Below, piece by piece: positions 22,253-33,584 of a DNA stretch of 58,689 nucleotides. Source of the DNA: Chara braunii (lineage: Eukaryota > Streptophyta > Charophyceae > Charales > Characeae); assembly GCA_003427395.1 (NCBI GenBank), contig BFEA01000083.1, forward strand, positions 2,870,682 through 2,929,370. Direction: 5' to 3'. Both the position numbers and the translations under genes were made by a program. Position 1 is the stretch's first letter, and each line of letters opens with the position of its first letter. The notes beneath the pieces were generated by a model. The model did not search any database, was not told the origin of the DNA, and saw only the letters and a list, made by a program, of their open reading frames with translations.

Positions 22253-23753
22253 TGCTAGCGTTAGCAACGAGTTTCACAGAATCTGTGATAGAGCACTCCC
22301 AAGTATACCAGATGATAGCCATGTACGAACAGTGATAGTTAAGAGTTGCACGTACCCCCGCAGCAGGCGGGGGCGACCAGATACGGGAGCGGCGAAAAAC
22401 ATCAACCCGTCGACTGAACGTTGCTTGCTTTCCTATTGCAGGTGGCAACAACCAAAACCTTTGATATGCAAATAGGCTACTACTGCGCGGAACAGGTGAT
22501 CGAGCCTAACGATGGTCAGATGCTCTAGCATTCCCGCTGATTGGTGTGATCTGTCATTTCGGGACAGTCAAGCTTTACCCTTTTTGGGGGGAGGGGGAAT
22601 CAGCGGGTAACGACGAGCTCCTCCCTCAACGATGACCAGGTACGAGTGAACCCGCTCAAATTTGGACAACACACAGAGTGATCACGGGGAAGCCAGCCCT
22701 TGGAGAACCCCCTTTGAGAGTCGTGAGAGGGTGTGTGACAGCGTGAGGGGAGTCTTTTTTTTGTAATTAATCAAACACTTATTAAGCATATTTCTCTTCT
22801 ATTCAACTTTGCTGCTTGTTAAAAAAAAAGGGCCCAGTCAACGAGTGATCTGAAGGCGGTCAGCGCTTAGCGGAGTGCTTGTGGGTTGAGAGAGAGAGAG
22901 AGAGGAGAGATGGACAACTCAGCAGAAAGAGAAAGAGAGAGGGGGACAAAGAGTCTTGTTCGAAGAAGGTGGGGGAAGAGATTGTGAGGATTGAAGGCCA
23001 CTTATCTTTGCTTTATTATCATGGCAGCGCTCACGAGGCTTCCAAGTTCTAGACAGTTTATTGACGTGACAGTGCCATGGGAGTTGATGAAAGATAATAT
23101 CAGCCATTGCGCTCACGATCGAATTGGTACATTGAAATACGAATACACTTATGCTTCTGAGTAAGGGCAGTCGGTCCTATTAACTGGAAAGTGTCTAACC
23201 CCGAACCGAGTTTTCTGCTAGGCCATTTTGGGCCAGTCCGAGAGATCTGAGCGGCTGATTACGTTTTGGTTTTGACATTTGTTGAGAGGTTCACTCATGT
23301 ACCGGTTGACTGATCAAACACACTGCTGTGTTCACTTGTCTTTTTGTCGGTTGACTGTTCATACTCACTGTTGTGTTCACTTGTCGATTTACCGGTTGAG
23401 TGTTCTAACACACTGCTCTGACCAATTGTCTTTTTGCCGGTTGTCTGTTCAAACTCACCCTTGTGTCACTTGTCGATTTACCGGATGGCTGTAGAGACGC
23501 ACTGCTGTGTGTACTTGTTGAATCACCTGTAGACTGTGGGAACTCTCCGCTGCAAGAACTTGCTAAATTGCCAGATGACTGTCGGGGCTCGCTGTCGTGA
23601 GAGCTAATGGCAACAGGGTGCGTGAAAGGCCACCCTCAACCCGGCACCCTCTGCTGGGCGCTAAGGACCTCGGAAGCGGGCGCGGCGAGGTGACAAGCGC
23701 CGTAGCCCATGGCTTCAGCGAACGGCAGATGACCCCTCCCCGTATTTCCTTAC
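22253..23753 (+). mobile_element. LTR-like copy 1 (plus orientation)
   Basis: About 1.5 kb that matches 56681-58183 in inverted orientation. Landmarks shared in order are GCTAGCGTTAGCAAC, the GGGGGCGACCAGATACGGGAG block, CCCGCTGATTGGTGTGATC, a GA-rich tract near 22891, a 45-bp tandem array (23279-23600) and the end CCCCTCCCCG(T/A)ATTTCCT(T/C)ACA. In a stretch of about 300 bp compared by eye, roughly 94 % of positions agree. The 3' end is CA, as for an LTR, but no primer-binding site follows here. It is therefore a solo LTR or the 3' LTR of a plus-strand element, not the partner LTR of element E. The left limit is only where similarity stops. Open frames inside (for example 22919-23116, minus) are conserved merely because the repeat is. 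Confidence 0.8.
23279..23600 (+). repeat. 45-bp tandem repeat inside the LTR, about 7 units
   Basis: The word CCGGTTGACTG and variants recur at 23301, 23347, 23392, 23437, 23481, 23526 and 23571, spaced 44-46 bp. Each unit also carries CACTGCTGTGTTCACTTGTC or a variant. The inverted copy has the same array at about 56830-57140. Tandem repeats in LTRs often lie in U3, where they can act as enhancer-like elements; that role is inferred. Confidence 0.85.
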
Positions 23754-25040
23754 ATCATGACTTATGCGATGCAATATCCAATCACTCAATCCAGTGCTAT
23801 TTCCAGTCCTTTCTCACAACTGATTCTCATGGATGGTCCGACAGCCTCTCATGAACAAGGCCAACCCACGTGACCAATCTGGTGGTCGCTCTTTCAATAG
23901 TCATTTCTCAAGACCGACCCTTCGACCCACCCTCAATCCTCAACTTTCACATTCCTCAATATTCAATCCTTATGACCGTCCCAACGGTCTATGCCCTTCT
24001 CATCTTAAGTCTCGGCCTTTTTTATCCTGCCCTTCTCTTTTCAACGCATCGTTCTCTCTCGTCCATTCTCATGCCTATTTCAACGACTGATCCACCGACC
24101 TTTCCCATTTCACACTGCTAATTCCATCTCATTCTCAATCAGTCTTTCTCAATCAATTATGCAGGGGACCCTAATTCCTATTTCCAAAGAAATGACCCTT
24201 GTCAGGGGCCATTTCCGAACAACCTGGTTAGGGTCATTCTTTTCCATTCTCAAATCGAACAGCCTGGTTAGGGTCATTCCTTTCCATTGTCAAGTCGAAC
24301 AGCCTGGTTAGGCTCATTCCTCTCCATTCTCAGGTCGAACAGCCTGGTTAGGGCCATTCTTTTCCATTCTCAAGTCGAACAGCCTTGTTAGGGTCATTCC
24401 TTTCCATTCTCAATGTTAGCGCCCGAGGGGGTGGGCCTCGAGGACACAGATCCCATTTCTGCTTCGGAGGTTAGAAGGTGGCCATCCCTTTTCAATTTTC
24501 TGTGTGCGGTTTCCTTCATCCATTCTCAAGGCAATTTATTATCCATGCATGCACCCGACTTAGCGTCTAGTACTCGAGTTGGGGCTTGCGACCCCAAGCA
24601 GCAATAGCCTACCCGGCCGTTCAACCATCGCAAAAGACCGGAGCACCCCCTCTATTTTCAGTCTTCTTGGTTTCTCAGATCTTGGCTATTCTCAGACTCA
24701 TTCATTACTCAGTTGGATTACACTCCTAGGGAAGGAGTGTTCTTCACACCCCTTAACCCATAGGTTCCCTAACCTCTCTCGTACTCGATTGATATTCAAT
24801 GCGTTGTTTTACTCGTCAATCTGTACTCACAGTTTCTCTTGTCGAAAGCACAATCCTCATTCCATCCAAAATTCACAATACACCCTTCTCAACCAATCTC
24901 ATCCCATGCCCTGTCTCATTGTCTTGTCTACACACTTTCGAAGGTAGCTCTTCCAGAAAGTAGCCTTAAAATGTTATTTTCTAACCCATCGTGACTCAGT
25001 CTTAGCTAGTCCCTTTTATCCCGCATTCCTCACAAACTTA
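23754..25040. other. no recognisable gene
   Basis: Sequence downstream of LTR-like copy 1. It is pyrimidine-rich, with many CATTC/TCTCA words and a 40-bp tandem array at 24215-24414. No gag or pol frame and no primer-binding site were found. Open frames are Ser/Leu/His-rich and overlap each other. Confidence 0.5.
24215..24414. repeat. 40-bp tandem repeat, 5 units
   Basis: Units start at 24215, 24255, 24295, 24335 and 24375, each beginning (T/C)CGAACAGCCTGGTTAGG and ending in CCATTCTCAA or a variant. The period is exactly 40 bp with a few substitutions per unit. There are no variable spacers, so it is a minisatellite. Confidence 0.95.
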
Positions 25041-25042
25041 TA

Positions 25043-25255
25043 CTATACAAACCCTGTCATCCCATAATTGCAAGAAAATGAAATCACAATTTTTTGTTGT
25101 ACACTTAACAACACCAAATCCCTATTGCTGTTATGTGCCTCAACTCGCTCGGTCTCTTGCTCGTCCTGTTTTTCTGCTGAGTCTTTAACCCCCAGGCTGG
25201 AGGCCATGATTTCTCTTCTCCTCCTTGCAATCTCTCGTAACTCCATCTCACTGTA
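25043..25255 (-). pseudogene. gag-like coding fragment left of the gap
   Basis: Minus-strand frame with an acidic/basic helical stretch (MELREIARRRREIMAS, then EKQDEQETERVEAHN) typical in style of retrotransposon gag linkers, but with no zinc knuckle or capsid motif. The same 77 bp (25179-25255) recur at 26091-26167 on the other side of the N gap, so this fragment and the one at 26091 are probably one locus. Assignment to gag is inferred from style and from the surrounding minus-strand elements. Confidence 0.4.
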
Positions 25256-26090
25256 NNNNNNNNNNNNNNNNNNNNNNNNNNNNNNNNNNNNNNNNNNNNN
25301 NNNNNNNNNNNNNNNNNNNNNNNNNNNNNNNNNNNNNNNNNNNNNNNNNNNNNNNNNNNNNNNNNNNNNNNNNNNNNNNNNNNNNNNNNNNNNNNNNNNN
25401 NNNNNNNNNNNNNNNNNNNNNNNNNNNNNNNNNNNNNNNNNNNNNNNNNNNNNNNNNNNNNNNNNNNNNNNNNNNNNNNNNNNNNNNNNNNNNNNNNNNN
25501 NNNNNNNNNNNNNNNNNNNNNNNNNNNNNNNNNNNNNNNNNNNNNNNNNNNNNNNNNNNNNNNNNNNNNNNNNNNNNNNNNNNNNNNNNNNNNNNNNNNN
25601 NNNNNNNNNNNNNNNNNNNNNNNNNNNNNNNNNNNNNNNNNNNNNNNNNNNNNNNNNNNNNNNNNNNNNNNNNNNNNNNNNNNNNNNNNNNNNNNNNNNN
25701 NNNNNNNNNNNNNNNNNNNNNNNNNNNNNNNNNNNNNNNNNNNNNNNNNNNNNNNNNNNNNNNNNNNNNNNNNNNNNNNNNNNNNNNNNNNNNNNNNNNN
25801 NNNNNNNNNNNNNNNNNNNNNNNNNNNNNNNNNNNNNNNNNNNNNNNNNNNNNNNNNNNNNNNNNNNNNNNNNNNNNNNNNNNNNNNNNNNNNNNNNNNN
25901 NNNNNNNNNNNNNNNNNNNNNNNNNNNNNNNNNNNNNNNNNNNNNNNNNNNNNNNNNNNNNNNNNNNNNNNNNNNNNNNNNNNNNNNNNNNNNNNNNNNN
26001 NNNNNNNNNNNNNNNNNNNNNNNNNNNNNNNNNNNNNNNNNNNNNNNNNNNNNNNNNNNNNNNNNNNNNNNNNNNNNNNNNNNNNNNNNN
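25256..26090. other. assembly gap (835 N)
   Basis: A run of Ns flanked by an identical 77-bp direct repeat (25179-25255 and 26091-26167). The flanks probably overlap, so the gap may be spurious and its size arbitrary. Any frame running through it is meaningless. Confidence 0.97.
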
Positions 26091-26800
26091 GAGTCTTTAA
26101 CCCCCAGGCTGGAGGCCATGATTTCTCTTCTCCTCCTTGCAATCTCTCGTAACTCCATCTCACTGTAGAAATCCAATGGTGTGGCTACCACCCCTGTCTT
26201 CACGAGTTCCCGGGTCTTGATAATTCACTCATGTTTGATCACATTGAGCAATTGTTGAAACCAATGGCTGGGCCTTGGCCCAAACTCATCCTCCCATCTC
26301 AAGACCCCTTTGCGCGGCTGGTGTATCGGGGACCGTCTCTCTTTTCTAGGCCTCGAGATTTCATCCTTCTCATCCCCACTGCTGATCTCTATGACCTCCT
26401 GTACTTCTCCTCATCCTCCTCTTCTTCCGTCTGTATGGGGTTGTACCCACCCGTCAAGCTCTTTCGATCGTAGCTATAGGGAACCTTTGTCCTCCCTCCA
26501 TATCCTTCTTTAAAGTCCGGATACCTCCCCTCACAACTGTTGTGGCCGCTCCGCTCTTCAAGCGGACTTTCCCTTCTGAGCCTTCTTTCCTCCACATCCT
26601 CATGTTCATCACACATGTCCTGTCCCCTCTCGCTTTCCCCATTCGAAGACTCACGCTGCTCGCATTTCTCGGCCCCTTCTTTGTCAGTGGCGTGGGTTTT
26701 TTCTCTCATATCCGCTTTGCCCCCTTCTCCCACACTCGCCCTTTCTTACCTCGCTCTCACTGTCGGATGGGATATATATAGGCGAAGGTCATCTACACAC
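26091..26800 (-). pseudogene. gag-like coding fragments right of the gap
   Basis: Minus-strand segments with a charged, Glu/Arg-rich composition (26733-26389, ending EEEEDEEKYRRS) leading into the segment at 26203-26091 that duplicates the left flank of the gap. Several stops interrupt it. It lies downstream of the integrase end of element C on the same strand, echoing element A, where gag also follows integrase. No diagnostic motif was seen, so the gag label is tentative. Confidence 0.35.
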
Positions 26801-27352
26801 ACGCTTTCTTGCACCCCTGCCCACCACTTGCTTGGACATGAACCCTATGTACAATTTTCTCTTGACAATCCTCCGCTCTCGACTTGGTCCCGCTTCTCCC
26901 TCTTCGGTAGGTCTGTTGACTGCCCCGCTATCGTTCTCGTTGCCGAATTCCATTTTGCTTTTCTCAGGTTTTCTTCCTGACGCTGTAAAACAGAACAACA
27001 CCCGCCAAGCCCCTCATACACACGTTCCCCCAGTCCGGTAGGCAATTCCCCTTTCCCCAGTATGTTTCCAGTACCATTCGCATCATGCCACTATTATACA
27101 TTCCCTTTTCATGCAAATGTCCCATTTGCGATGATCCCATTATTTCCCCTTCAAAAACTATGATATAATGCTCCCGACAATTTTTTCTCGTCATCACACG
27201 AAACCCGTTAGCGCAAGGTCCCAAGTCATCCTGCCTTCCAACTTCAGTCAGTCCAGACCATTGCCCCAACCCCAAAAAAATGACAGTCCCACGGACGCAG
27301 TTAGATACAAAACCATAGTGTGGGCAAGGCCGTTGTCAGTCCTTAGGTTGTA
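26801..27352 (-). other. 3' untranslated/possible LTR region of element C
   Basis: Directly after the pol C stop (27350-27352 region) on the minus strand. A 103-codon open frame (27275-26964) has no motif I recognise and is more likely untranslated retroelement sequence. No duplicate of this stretch was found upstream of gag C, so an LTR pair cannot be shown. Confidence 0.4.
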
Positions 27353-28770
27353 GCCCCTCACTTTTCTTATCCTCGGCCTCCTGAAGCCATTGTTTCATTG
27401 AGTCCCGACTTAGAAACCTGACCAATCGTTGCCCCGGGAAGGATCCTTTCAATCCAGTTCCATCTAGATCGTCCAGTTTGAAGATGTTAAGTCCCACCCT
27501 CTTGGCGATGCAGTAGGGGCCTTTGAACCTCCTCCCCAGTTGTCCACATCAAGTACTTTCTAATGCCGAGTTCCTTAGCAATACTGTCTCCCCCACCTGA
27601 AGTGACTCCTTTCTGACATTCTTAACCTGGTCCCACCTTGCTTTGTCCCTCATTCTGCTGTCTAGTACCCGGTTGGCGATGTCTTCCATGACCTCCTCGT
27701 TCCTAAGAACTTGTTGACATCTTGCCTCAATCAGTTCTTCCGTTGTCATATGCGGATCGTCATGTAACCTACTTCAAGTTGGTATCGAGGCTTCTACGGC
27801 AAAATCGATCTCTCTTCCGTACCAAAGTTCCGCTGGGATACATCCCGTTGTCCTCTTAGGTGTCATGTTCTCTGAGAAGATAGCCTGCTTAAGGTACTTA
27901 GGCCAGCTCCCCATATTGTCCGCTGCGAGTTTCGCAATCGTGGTCTTTAAGGTCCAGTGCCCTCTTTCGATATGTGCATTGGCCTCCGGATGATATGGCT
28001 CGACGAGCTTGAACGGTACGAAAAGCCTCTTAAGCATTCCCAACACGTCTTGGTTCACAAATTTTGTCCCATTGTCTGCTATAAACCTCCTGATGAAGGG
28101 ATGCCTCAAGTAGAAGTCTTCTATGAAATCCGCTACACTTCTCCCTGTCTTTTTCTTGAGAGCGACCGCCTCTACGAACCCACTCAAGTTGTCTTTTGAT
28201 ACCTGTACCCATCTGTTGATACAGGCATGACCACAAGGTCAAGGCGGACCAGATGTCCCGGCCCCAGCACCCGCGTTGGTCTAAGCGGCTCGAAGACGCG
28301 TGCCAAGCTCCGTTCTTGGATGATCAGTCAGGTCTGGCAGTACGTGGCGACCATGCCTGGCCAATAATAGAGCGGCGTTATCTTCGCAAGAGTCCCTTTG
28401 GACGATCGATGTCCTCCTGCTAGTCTGTCGTGCATTGCCTGGATCACGTCCAACTGCCTAGATCTCCCACACACAACTCTTCTAGGCATAGCAGCTTCCT
28501 CTCTTCGGAACAGATGACCGCCCCTTAGGACGTACCTCTCAGCCTTCTCCCTTGCTTTAATGCTGACTTCCATGGGTTGTTTGTTTCCTACCAGCAACAA
28601 CCCAATCTCCCGAAAGATGCCTTCGTATATCTGGGCATAAAAATACTCCTTCACTTCCTGGTCCTCATCCGTTCTCTCCTGCATCTGGTTCACCATCCAC
28701 CGCAACTTTTTCCTTTCCCAAGATTTCACTAAGCTCATCACGGCTTCCCTGCCTCCCTCAACCGCCATTG
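27353..28770 (-). pseudogene. Ty3/gypsy integrase (element C)
   Basis: Minus strand. A zinc module at 28768-28328 has His113, His120 and Cys144; the second Cys of CX2C falls on a TGA stop right after CQT. The first catalytic Asp lies in RLDLVVMP at about 28250. A frameshift near 28195 leads to 28187-27774, with Asp38 (IADNGTKF) and Glu74 (ANAHIERGH) 35 residues apart. TGA stops at 27774-27776 and 27549-27551 then interrupt a C-terminal part containing QVGETVLLRNS and RRFKGPYCIAKRVG, a beta-barrel-like domain. Both TGAs sit where Trp is plausible. The protein would strand-transfer the element cDNA if intact. It is continuous with the RNase H of the same element upstream. Clearly inactive. Confidence 0.9.
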
Positions 28771-30626
28771 CTATTAGTTCCTCCTTCTGTCCTACTATCG
28801 CTCCCCACGAATCTTTCTCCTCTTTGCGACCTCGAGTGGTGACTGGTCCTTCTCTAAGTTCTGCTACTACGGCAGGTGCCCCCTTCTACAAAGTTCGGAT
28901 CAACAGTTCTCCCGACAAGCATTCTTCGCTCATCATTTCGTTATCCACCGCAAGAGTTCCTCCTTCGTATTCAAGGAACACGTCTATGGGCTTCACACCC
29001 TCCACCCCTTTGGGAGTGATGCAGACCTGACTCAGCCCATCGGCCTTGTTTCTGATTCCAATAATTCGTTCGATCTTGTAATCGAACTGCCAGATAAATC
29101 CTATCCATCTCCCCACCGTCGAATCTATAGGTATGTAATTTTTTGAGGCCCCTGCAACATTCGTCGGATCGATCCTTAAGATGAACCGCCTCCCAAATAG
29201 GTAGGTCTGGAAGGTCTTGAGACAATGCAAGATGGCTAAGACCTCCTTCTTGAACTGCGAGTACCGTCGTTCTGTGGAGTTCAGGGTTCTACTTTCGAAT
29301 CTAATTGACCTCTATTTTCCTTCCTCATCCCTTTGAATCAGTACGCCTCCTACGGCCAAGGGTCCTCCATCCGTCACTAGGATGAATTGTCGTCGCACTT
29401 CGTCATTAAAGCAGGGTGCGGACAAGGTGACTTGCTCAGATGTCAGTATGTCCTTGAGGGCTTAGACGGCTCCTTCTTGTTCCTCCGTCCAATCCATAGT
29501 CCCTTTTTCTCTGATCATGGCCCGAATAGGCTCAACGATCTTGGCAAAACTTTTAATGAAAATCCTCCAAAAGCCAACCACGCCTAAGAACGCTCTTACC
29601 TCCGTTGTCGTGCGCAGAGGCGTTGGCCACTGTGATATCTTGTCAGTCTTTGTCAGATCTGGCTTCCTACCGTATGCAACTACTATGCGCCACAGCGAAC
29701 TCATAGTACGGTTACTTCCGGTACTGCTAGAATACTTTTAGGTCCGCTAGCCGTAATGTTGTATACTAGGAACCGGTGGAGTAAGTGCTTGATGTCCTGC
29801 AGATGGTCCCATACAAATTTTCGGATTCCCGGTTGCACCTCTGTCTCGTCCTTCTCTTGGGCGCCTTTGATCGGGTTGTCATCGATGTAGGGCTCACACT
29901 TCTCTGGGAACATGTCTTCGGCTACGGCGAGCATTCTCCTTTGTGCTTCGGCTACCTCGTTCGTAAAACCCATAGGGGTCACCTGCATCTACAGCTGTCC
30001 TACGGGGTTGTGCATTGCGGTGTATGGTCTGTCCCGAACATCCAACGAAAGCTGGTCGTACCCTGAATACAGATTTATCAGGGAGTAAATGCTCCGGTCG
30101 GCGTGCGACTCTGCTAATAAATCGGCCTGAGGCAGTGAGCCAGCATCCCGGATGGTTACCGCATTCAACTTCTGCAGAATCGAATCCATCTCAGCGTCTT
30201 ATCAGGCTTCAGAAAGACGAACCACCGGTTTGCGTATGGTGACGCCGTAGGTTCTGCGACGAAGGAGTTCATCTTTGTTCGAAGAAGGTCTGTCACTTCC
30301 CCCCCTATCTCAAACTCATAGGACAGACCCTTGTCATTCCAGCACTCATGCTCTACCGTGCCGATTCTGACCGGAGGAATCAGCTTCGCGTCCAGCCGCT
30401 GCTTTTGGTGATCACTAAAGACAAATGTCAGGTAAAACTCCTGGCAGGTCCTTTTGATCAGGTGGGTTTCTTCTTCCGTTAAGAATCCGTCTACCCCTAT
30501 CTTCATTGTATCAACTACCTCATCTGGTATTCGATGCCCTTCCGTCGCTCTCCTCTCTCGGATCACTCGAAGGACTTCCTCCTCCTTCTCCATAACCTCT
30601 TCCTTTGATATCTCTAGGAGGATCAA
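28771..30626 (-). pseudogene. Ty3/gypsy reverse transcriptase-RNase H (element C)
   Basis: Minus strand, read from 30626. The RT N-part (30626-30165) has SPYANRWFVFLKP, the gypsy fingers motif. The palm lies at 30189-29701 with SLINLYSGYDQ and the catalytic box YIDDN (residues 34-37 of the lower segment). The first catalytic Asp of the palm (SxxDLxSGY in the family and in element E) is Asn here, codon AAT. The thumb has TEVRAFLGVVGFWRIFI at about 29590. RNase H at 29420-29000 has VTDGGPLAVGG, FKKEVLAIL and ILRIDP. Breaks: TAG at 29989-29991 (probably Gln), a frame change near 29700, a stop at 29462-29464 and a TAG near 29315. Both the stops and the Asp-to-Asn change argue against activity. 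Confidence 0.92.
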
Positions 30627-30646
30627 GACCGACTTTGCTTTTTTCC

Positions 30647-32160
30647 CTACCGGCTTGTACTTTCGAACACTTTCTTCCGGGATCTTTCTCCTAAAAAATA
30701 AACGGTCGAGATTACCCTCGTCACCTCTACGATTCGTGGTTGAATATTGACAAATTTTTCATTTAGACAATATCCCTTTCGCACTTCTCCTTCGAATTTG
30801 GCCAATGTCGCCGAGTCCACTCCTACACTGTGGTATCTGATCGCCTTGATGAGCTGTAACAAATCGGGAATCTCGAGTGCGACTTCAGGCACGTCCATGC
30901 GCACTTCTTTCCGCTTGGGCAGGCTGGCTCCGAGTTCGACTTCTGATTCCTTTTCTGCCACCATAACACCTAAGACTTCGTGTTCCTGCCTCCTCTTCTT
31001 CTGGGGTAGACCCATCTTGATCCATTCCTTCTTATTGAATGTTTCCTCGATCATGATTTCTACCCTTTCTCTCATGCCCTCCATCCGCACAAAAACCCCC
31101 TTCCGCGCGCTATCTTCGAAAGATGGTGACCATGTTGCTAACTTCCCCTTCGGAGGGTCTCCTCCCGTCCCAAGGAGTCGGAGGAGCTCTCCCCGGCCGG
31201 TTACTGGGTCCTCTATGTCTACCATGTACGTGCCATCGTGAAAGTGCATACCTATCATTTCTACGTTTGTGCACCACGGTTTCCCGATGATTATGTCGTG
31301 GTTCATTTCCTCCATTACGGTCATCCGATGAAACGACCAGATCGACTCCCTGATTCCTGCTTTGACTGCGCATTTCGTGACACACCCAGCAAACGGAACT
31401 TCCCCACCGGCTCCCCGGATGCTCCCTATTACTTTCCTATTTACCTTACAACCCGTGATTGTTGCGAATTCTCTCCTTATGAGAGTGATTTCCGCTCCCC
31501 CGTCTACTAATGCGTCGGTATGATAAGTCCCGATATGGATTTTCAACTTTCCTACGGGTAACGCATGGAAGCTGAGCTTTGTCCCGGGAGGTGCCCTCAT
31601 CAACTCGCCACCTTCTCGGTCTGGCAAGCTCAAGCGGATGTCCACAAAGGCTTTCTCGAGATCCTCCAAATCCCCGCGACTCCTTTGAAGGTTAGCGACT
31701 TCTTGCGGAGCTTCCTCCTCCCTTTCCTCTTCCGGTGATTCGGGGTTTTCGTCTATCTCTACTCGCCGCCGAGTCAACAGTTGTCTAAGCCCTTTGAGCA
31801 GCCTAGGGCCGACCTGCCGCATGGTCCAAAACGACACCGACACCATGGTGCCTAGTAATTTGTTAAGGGTGTCATCGATCTCAGGCATGGTTAAGATCGA
31901 AATTTGATACCTAAACTTCTCTTTCGCAGCGGTAACTTTGTATGTAGGCTCCTCTTCCCTAGGCTTCCCATAGATTTTCTCTGGTTCCTCGGCATCGAGC
32001 TCTGCCTGGGGTACGGAACTTGCAACGACCTCCTCCATCATGGTATCACGGATAATCCTTCTCCCAGTCGTCCCTAGCCGAGTAGTCGCGCTCACCCTAT
32101 CACGTCCGTCGTTTTCCAGAACGAAGTTAACCTGCGGCCCACGTCCCCGAAGTTGATCCT
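30647..32160 (-). pseudogene. Ty3/gypsy aspartic protease region (element C)
   Basis: A long open minus-strand frame (482 codons from 32095) continuing the gag frame. Residues 1-170 are acidic linker. The protease core lies at about 180-275, with ALVDGGAEITLIR at the catalytic position (DGGA where retropepsins have D[ST]GA) and IIIGKPW at 268-274, equivalent to the family's (I/L)LG(R/T)xW flap-end motif. The remainder to 482 is a charged linker leading to RT. The Ser/Thr of the catalytic triad replaced by Gly would be expected to impair activity, but some plant retroelement lineages vary here, so this is not proof. The frame is open, unlike its neighbours. It sits between gag (upstream) and RT (downstream, another frame). 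Confidence 0.85.
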
Positions 32161-33584
32161 AGATGATATCGACCACCGGCTCAACTTTTACGACCGCCAT
32201 CTCTAGCTCATTGAGCATGATAATGACTCGCCGCATCCCCCCTTACGAGTTCCAATTTACCCGTTCTCCCTGCGGTCCGAATATCTTTCTCTTTAATGAC
32301 CTGGTACATCTCCTTTTTAATATATCATGGTTGAGTTTTGGACATGCATGCAGAAAATGTCCCACCGCGGTGCAGTACTTGCATTGCTCGTTAGCGGGAT
32401 CTCTCCGTCCGAATCCTCGATTGGCTACTCCTGGGGGAACTACGGCTTCCTAGGAGGGAAGGCGGGTCGGGATACTTGCGCATGCATAACCAGTAGCGCG
32501 TTCTCCACCCTTTCAATCTTGTTGTCGACTCCGTGCACCCGTTCATGTAGACTTTCAATCCCCTTCTTTACCTTGTCGCCTGTCCTATCAGTCAGATCTA
32601 TAACCTCCCCTTCCTTGAGCAAGGCCAACGTCTCGGTCACTACTGTCTTCTCGGCCAGATCCGTTACTGTGCTAAAATCAACAACCCTGGTGTTTACAAA
32701 CTTGCTCGTCTGTTGGTAAGCTGACAAAATCTTGTCTTTGTCGAACTCGGCGAACTGCCTTAGGAAGTATTTGTTCATTATCCGGCCCGTAACCCCGGGG
32801 ATCCTTAGTGTTACCAGTGTAAACTCCCGTAGGAAGTCATTGTATGTTGCGAAGTTCTTCCTTTGAACTGCCGCTACATCGGCCTCCGTTGCCATTTTCA
32901 TCGCTGCCAGGTATTTCCTCATCATCACATCCCTAGTTTCCTTCCAGGATCGACTCGCAACTACGATGGCCATTATGTCTCGCCTCAAGCTCAAAGACAC
33001 ATGCTGCCCCATGTGGTCCATCTTTTCTTCTTCGGTCCATTTCAACAATGCGGCCATATTCTCGTATTCTATTAGGAATTCCGTGATGTTCACCCCGTCA
33101 AACGTCAACTTTTTCTTAGCATCCACAGTGCTCGCACGAGGGACGATACTATCTTCCTAAGGTCGCCCTCAGAGCTATTGGCCTCGCCCGCCATACTGGT
33201 ATTCTGCCCTTCTTTCCCGGCCTTCTATCCCTCCCTAGTCTTTGTAGTTCCTTCCGGGTCGAACCATCTCAACACCCTTTCCCTAAGGTTCCAAAGTCCT
33301 TCACATCCTCGTGTTACCGCTGGCGTGGTCGGCAGACGGTTAACCCTGCTATCTATGGCTGGTGGGTTCGTAGCTTTCTTTTCCTCCATCCCCGGGGATT
33401 TCGCTCTCTCCTTCCTCCTTTTTCTCGGTGTTCCCCCACGGTCACTGCCCTTATCCCCTTGCCCAATTCCACCTCGACCGGTTTTCCGTTCGTTCCACGG
33501 TTCTTCCTGCAGGGGTCCTTCTTCGTTCTCAGTCATCATTTCTTCAATCAATCTTGCCTTGTACTCTGCGGTCATTTTTTCCAT
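32161..33584 (-). pseudogene. Ty3/gypsy gag, capsid and nucleocapsid (element C)
   Basis: Minus strand. An N-terminal charged segment (33584-33225) is followed in another frame by a capsid-like domain (33126-32440) with FDGVNITEFLIEYENMA, TEEEKMDHMGQHVSLSLRR and a C-terminal helix with a heptad-like ERVHGVDNKIERVENALL. An intact zinc knuckle, CKYCTAVGHFLHAC (CX2CX4HX4C), lies at 32342-32383, in frame with the protease segment downstream. That frame has a TAA and a TAG before the protease core. At least one frameshift (about 33140-33220) and one (about 32400-32440) separate the segments. The role would be to package the element RNA into particles. Identification rests on the knuckle plus capsid style and position. 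Confidence 0.85.

Noticed and set aside
22919-23116. Small conserved protein starting MSAMADIIFHQL, present also at 57318-57599
   Set aside because: Both copies lie inside the duplicated LTR, and the surrounding non-coding DNA is equally conserved, so similarity reflects repeat identity and not protein selection.
24215-24414. Regular 40-bp repeats considered as a CRISPR array
   Set aside because: Units are contiguous with no variable spacers, there is no cas gene, and the context is eukaryotic.
25043-26203. Long frames of 290-386 codons across the N run
   Set aside because: Almost all residues are unknown; the frames exist only because Ns contain no stop codons.
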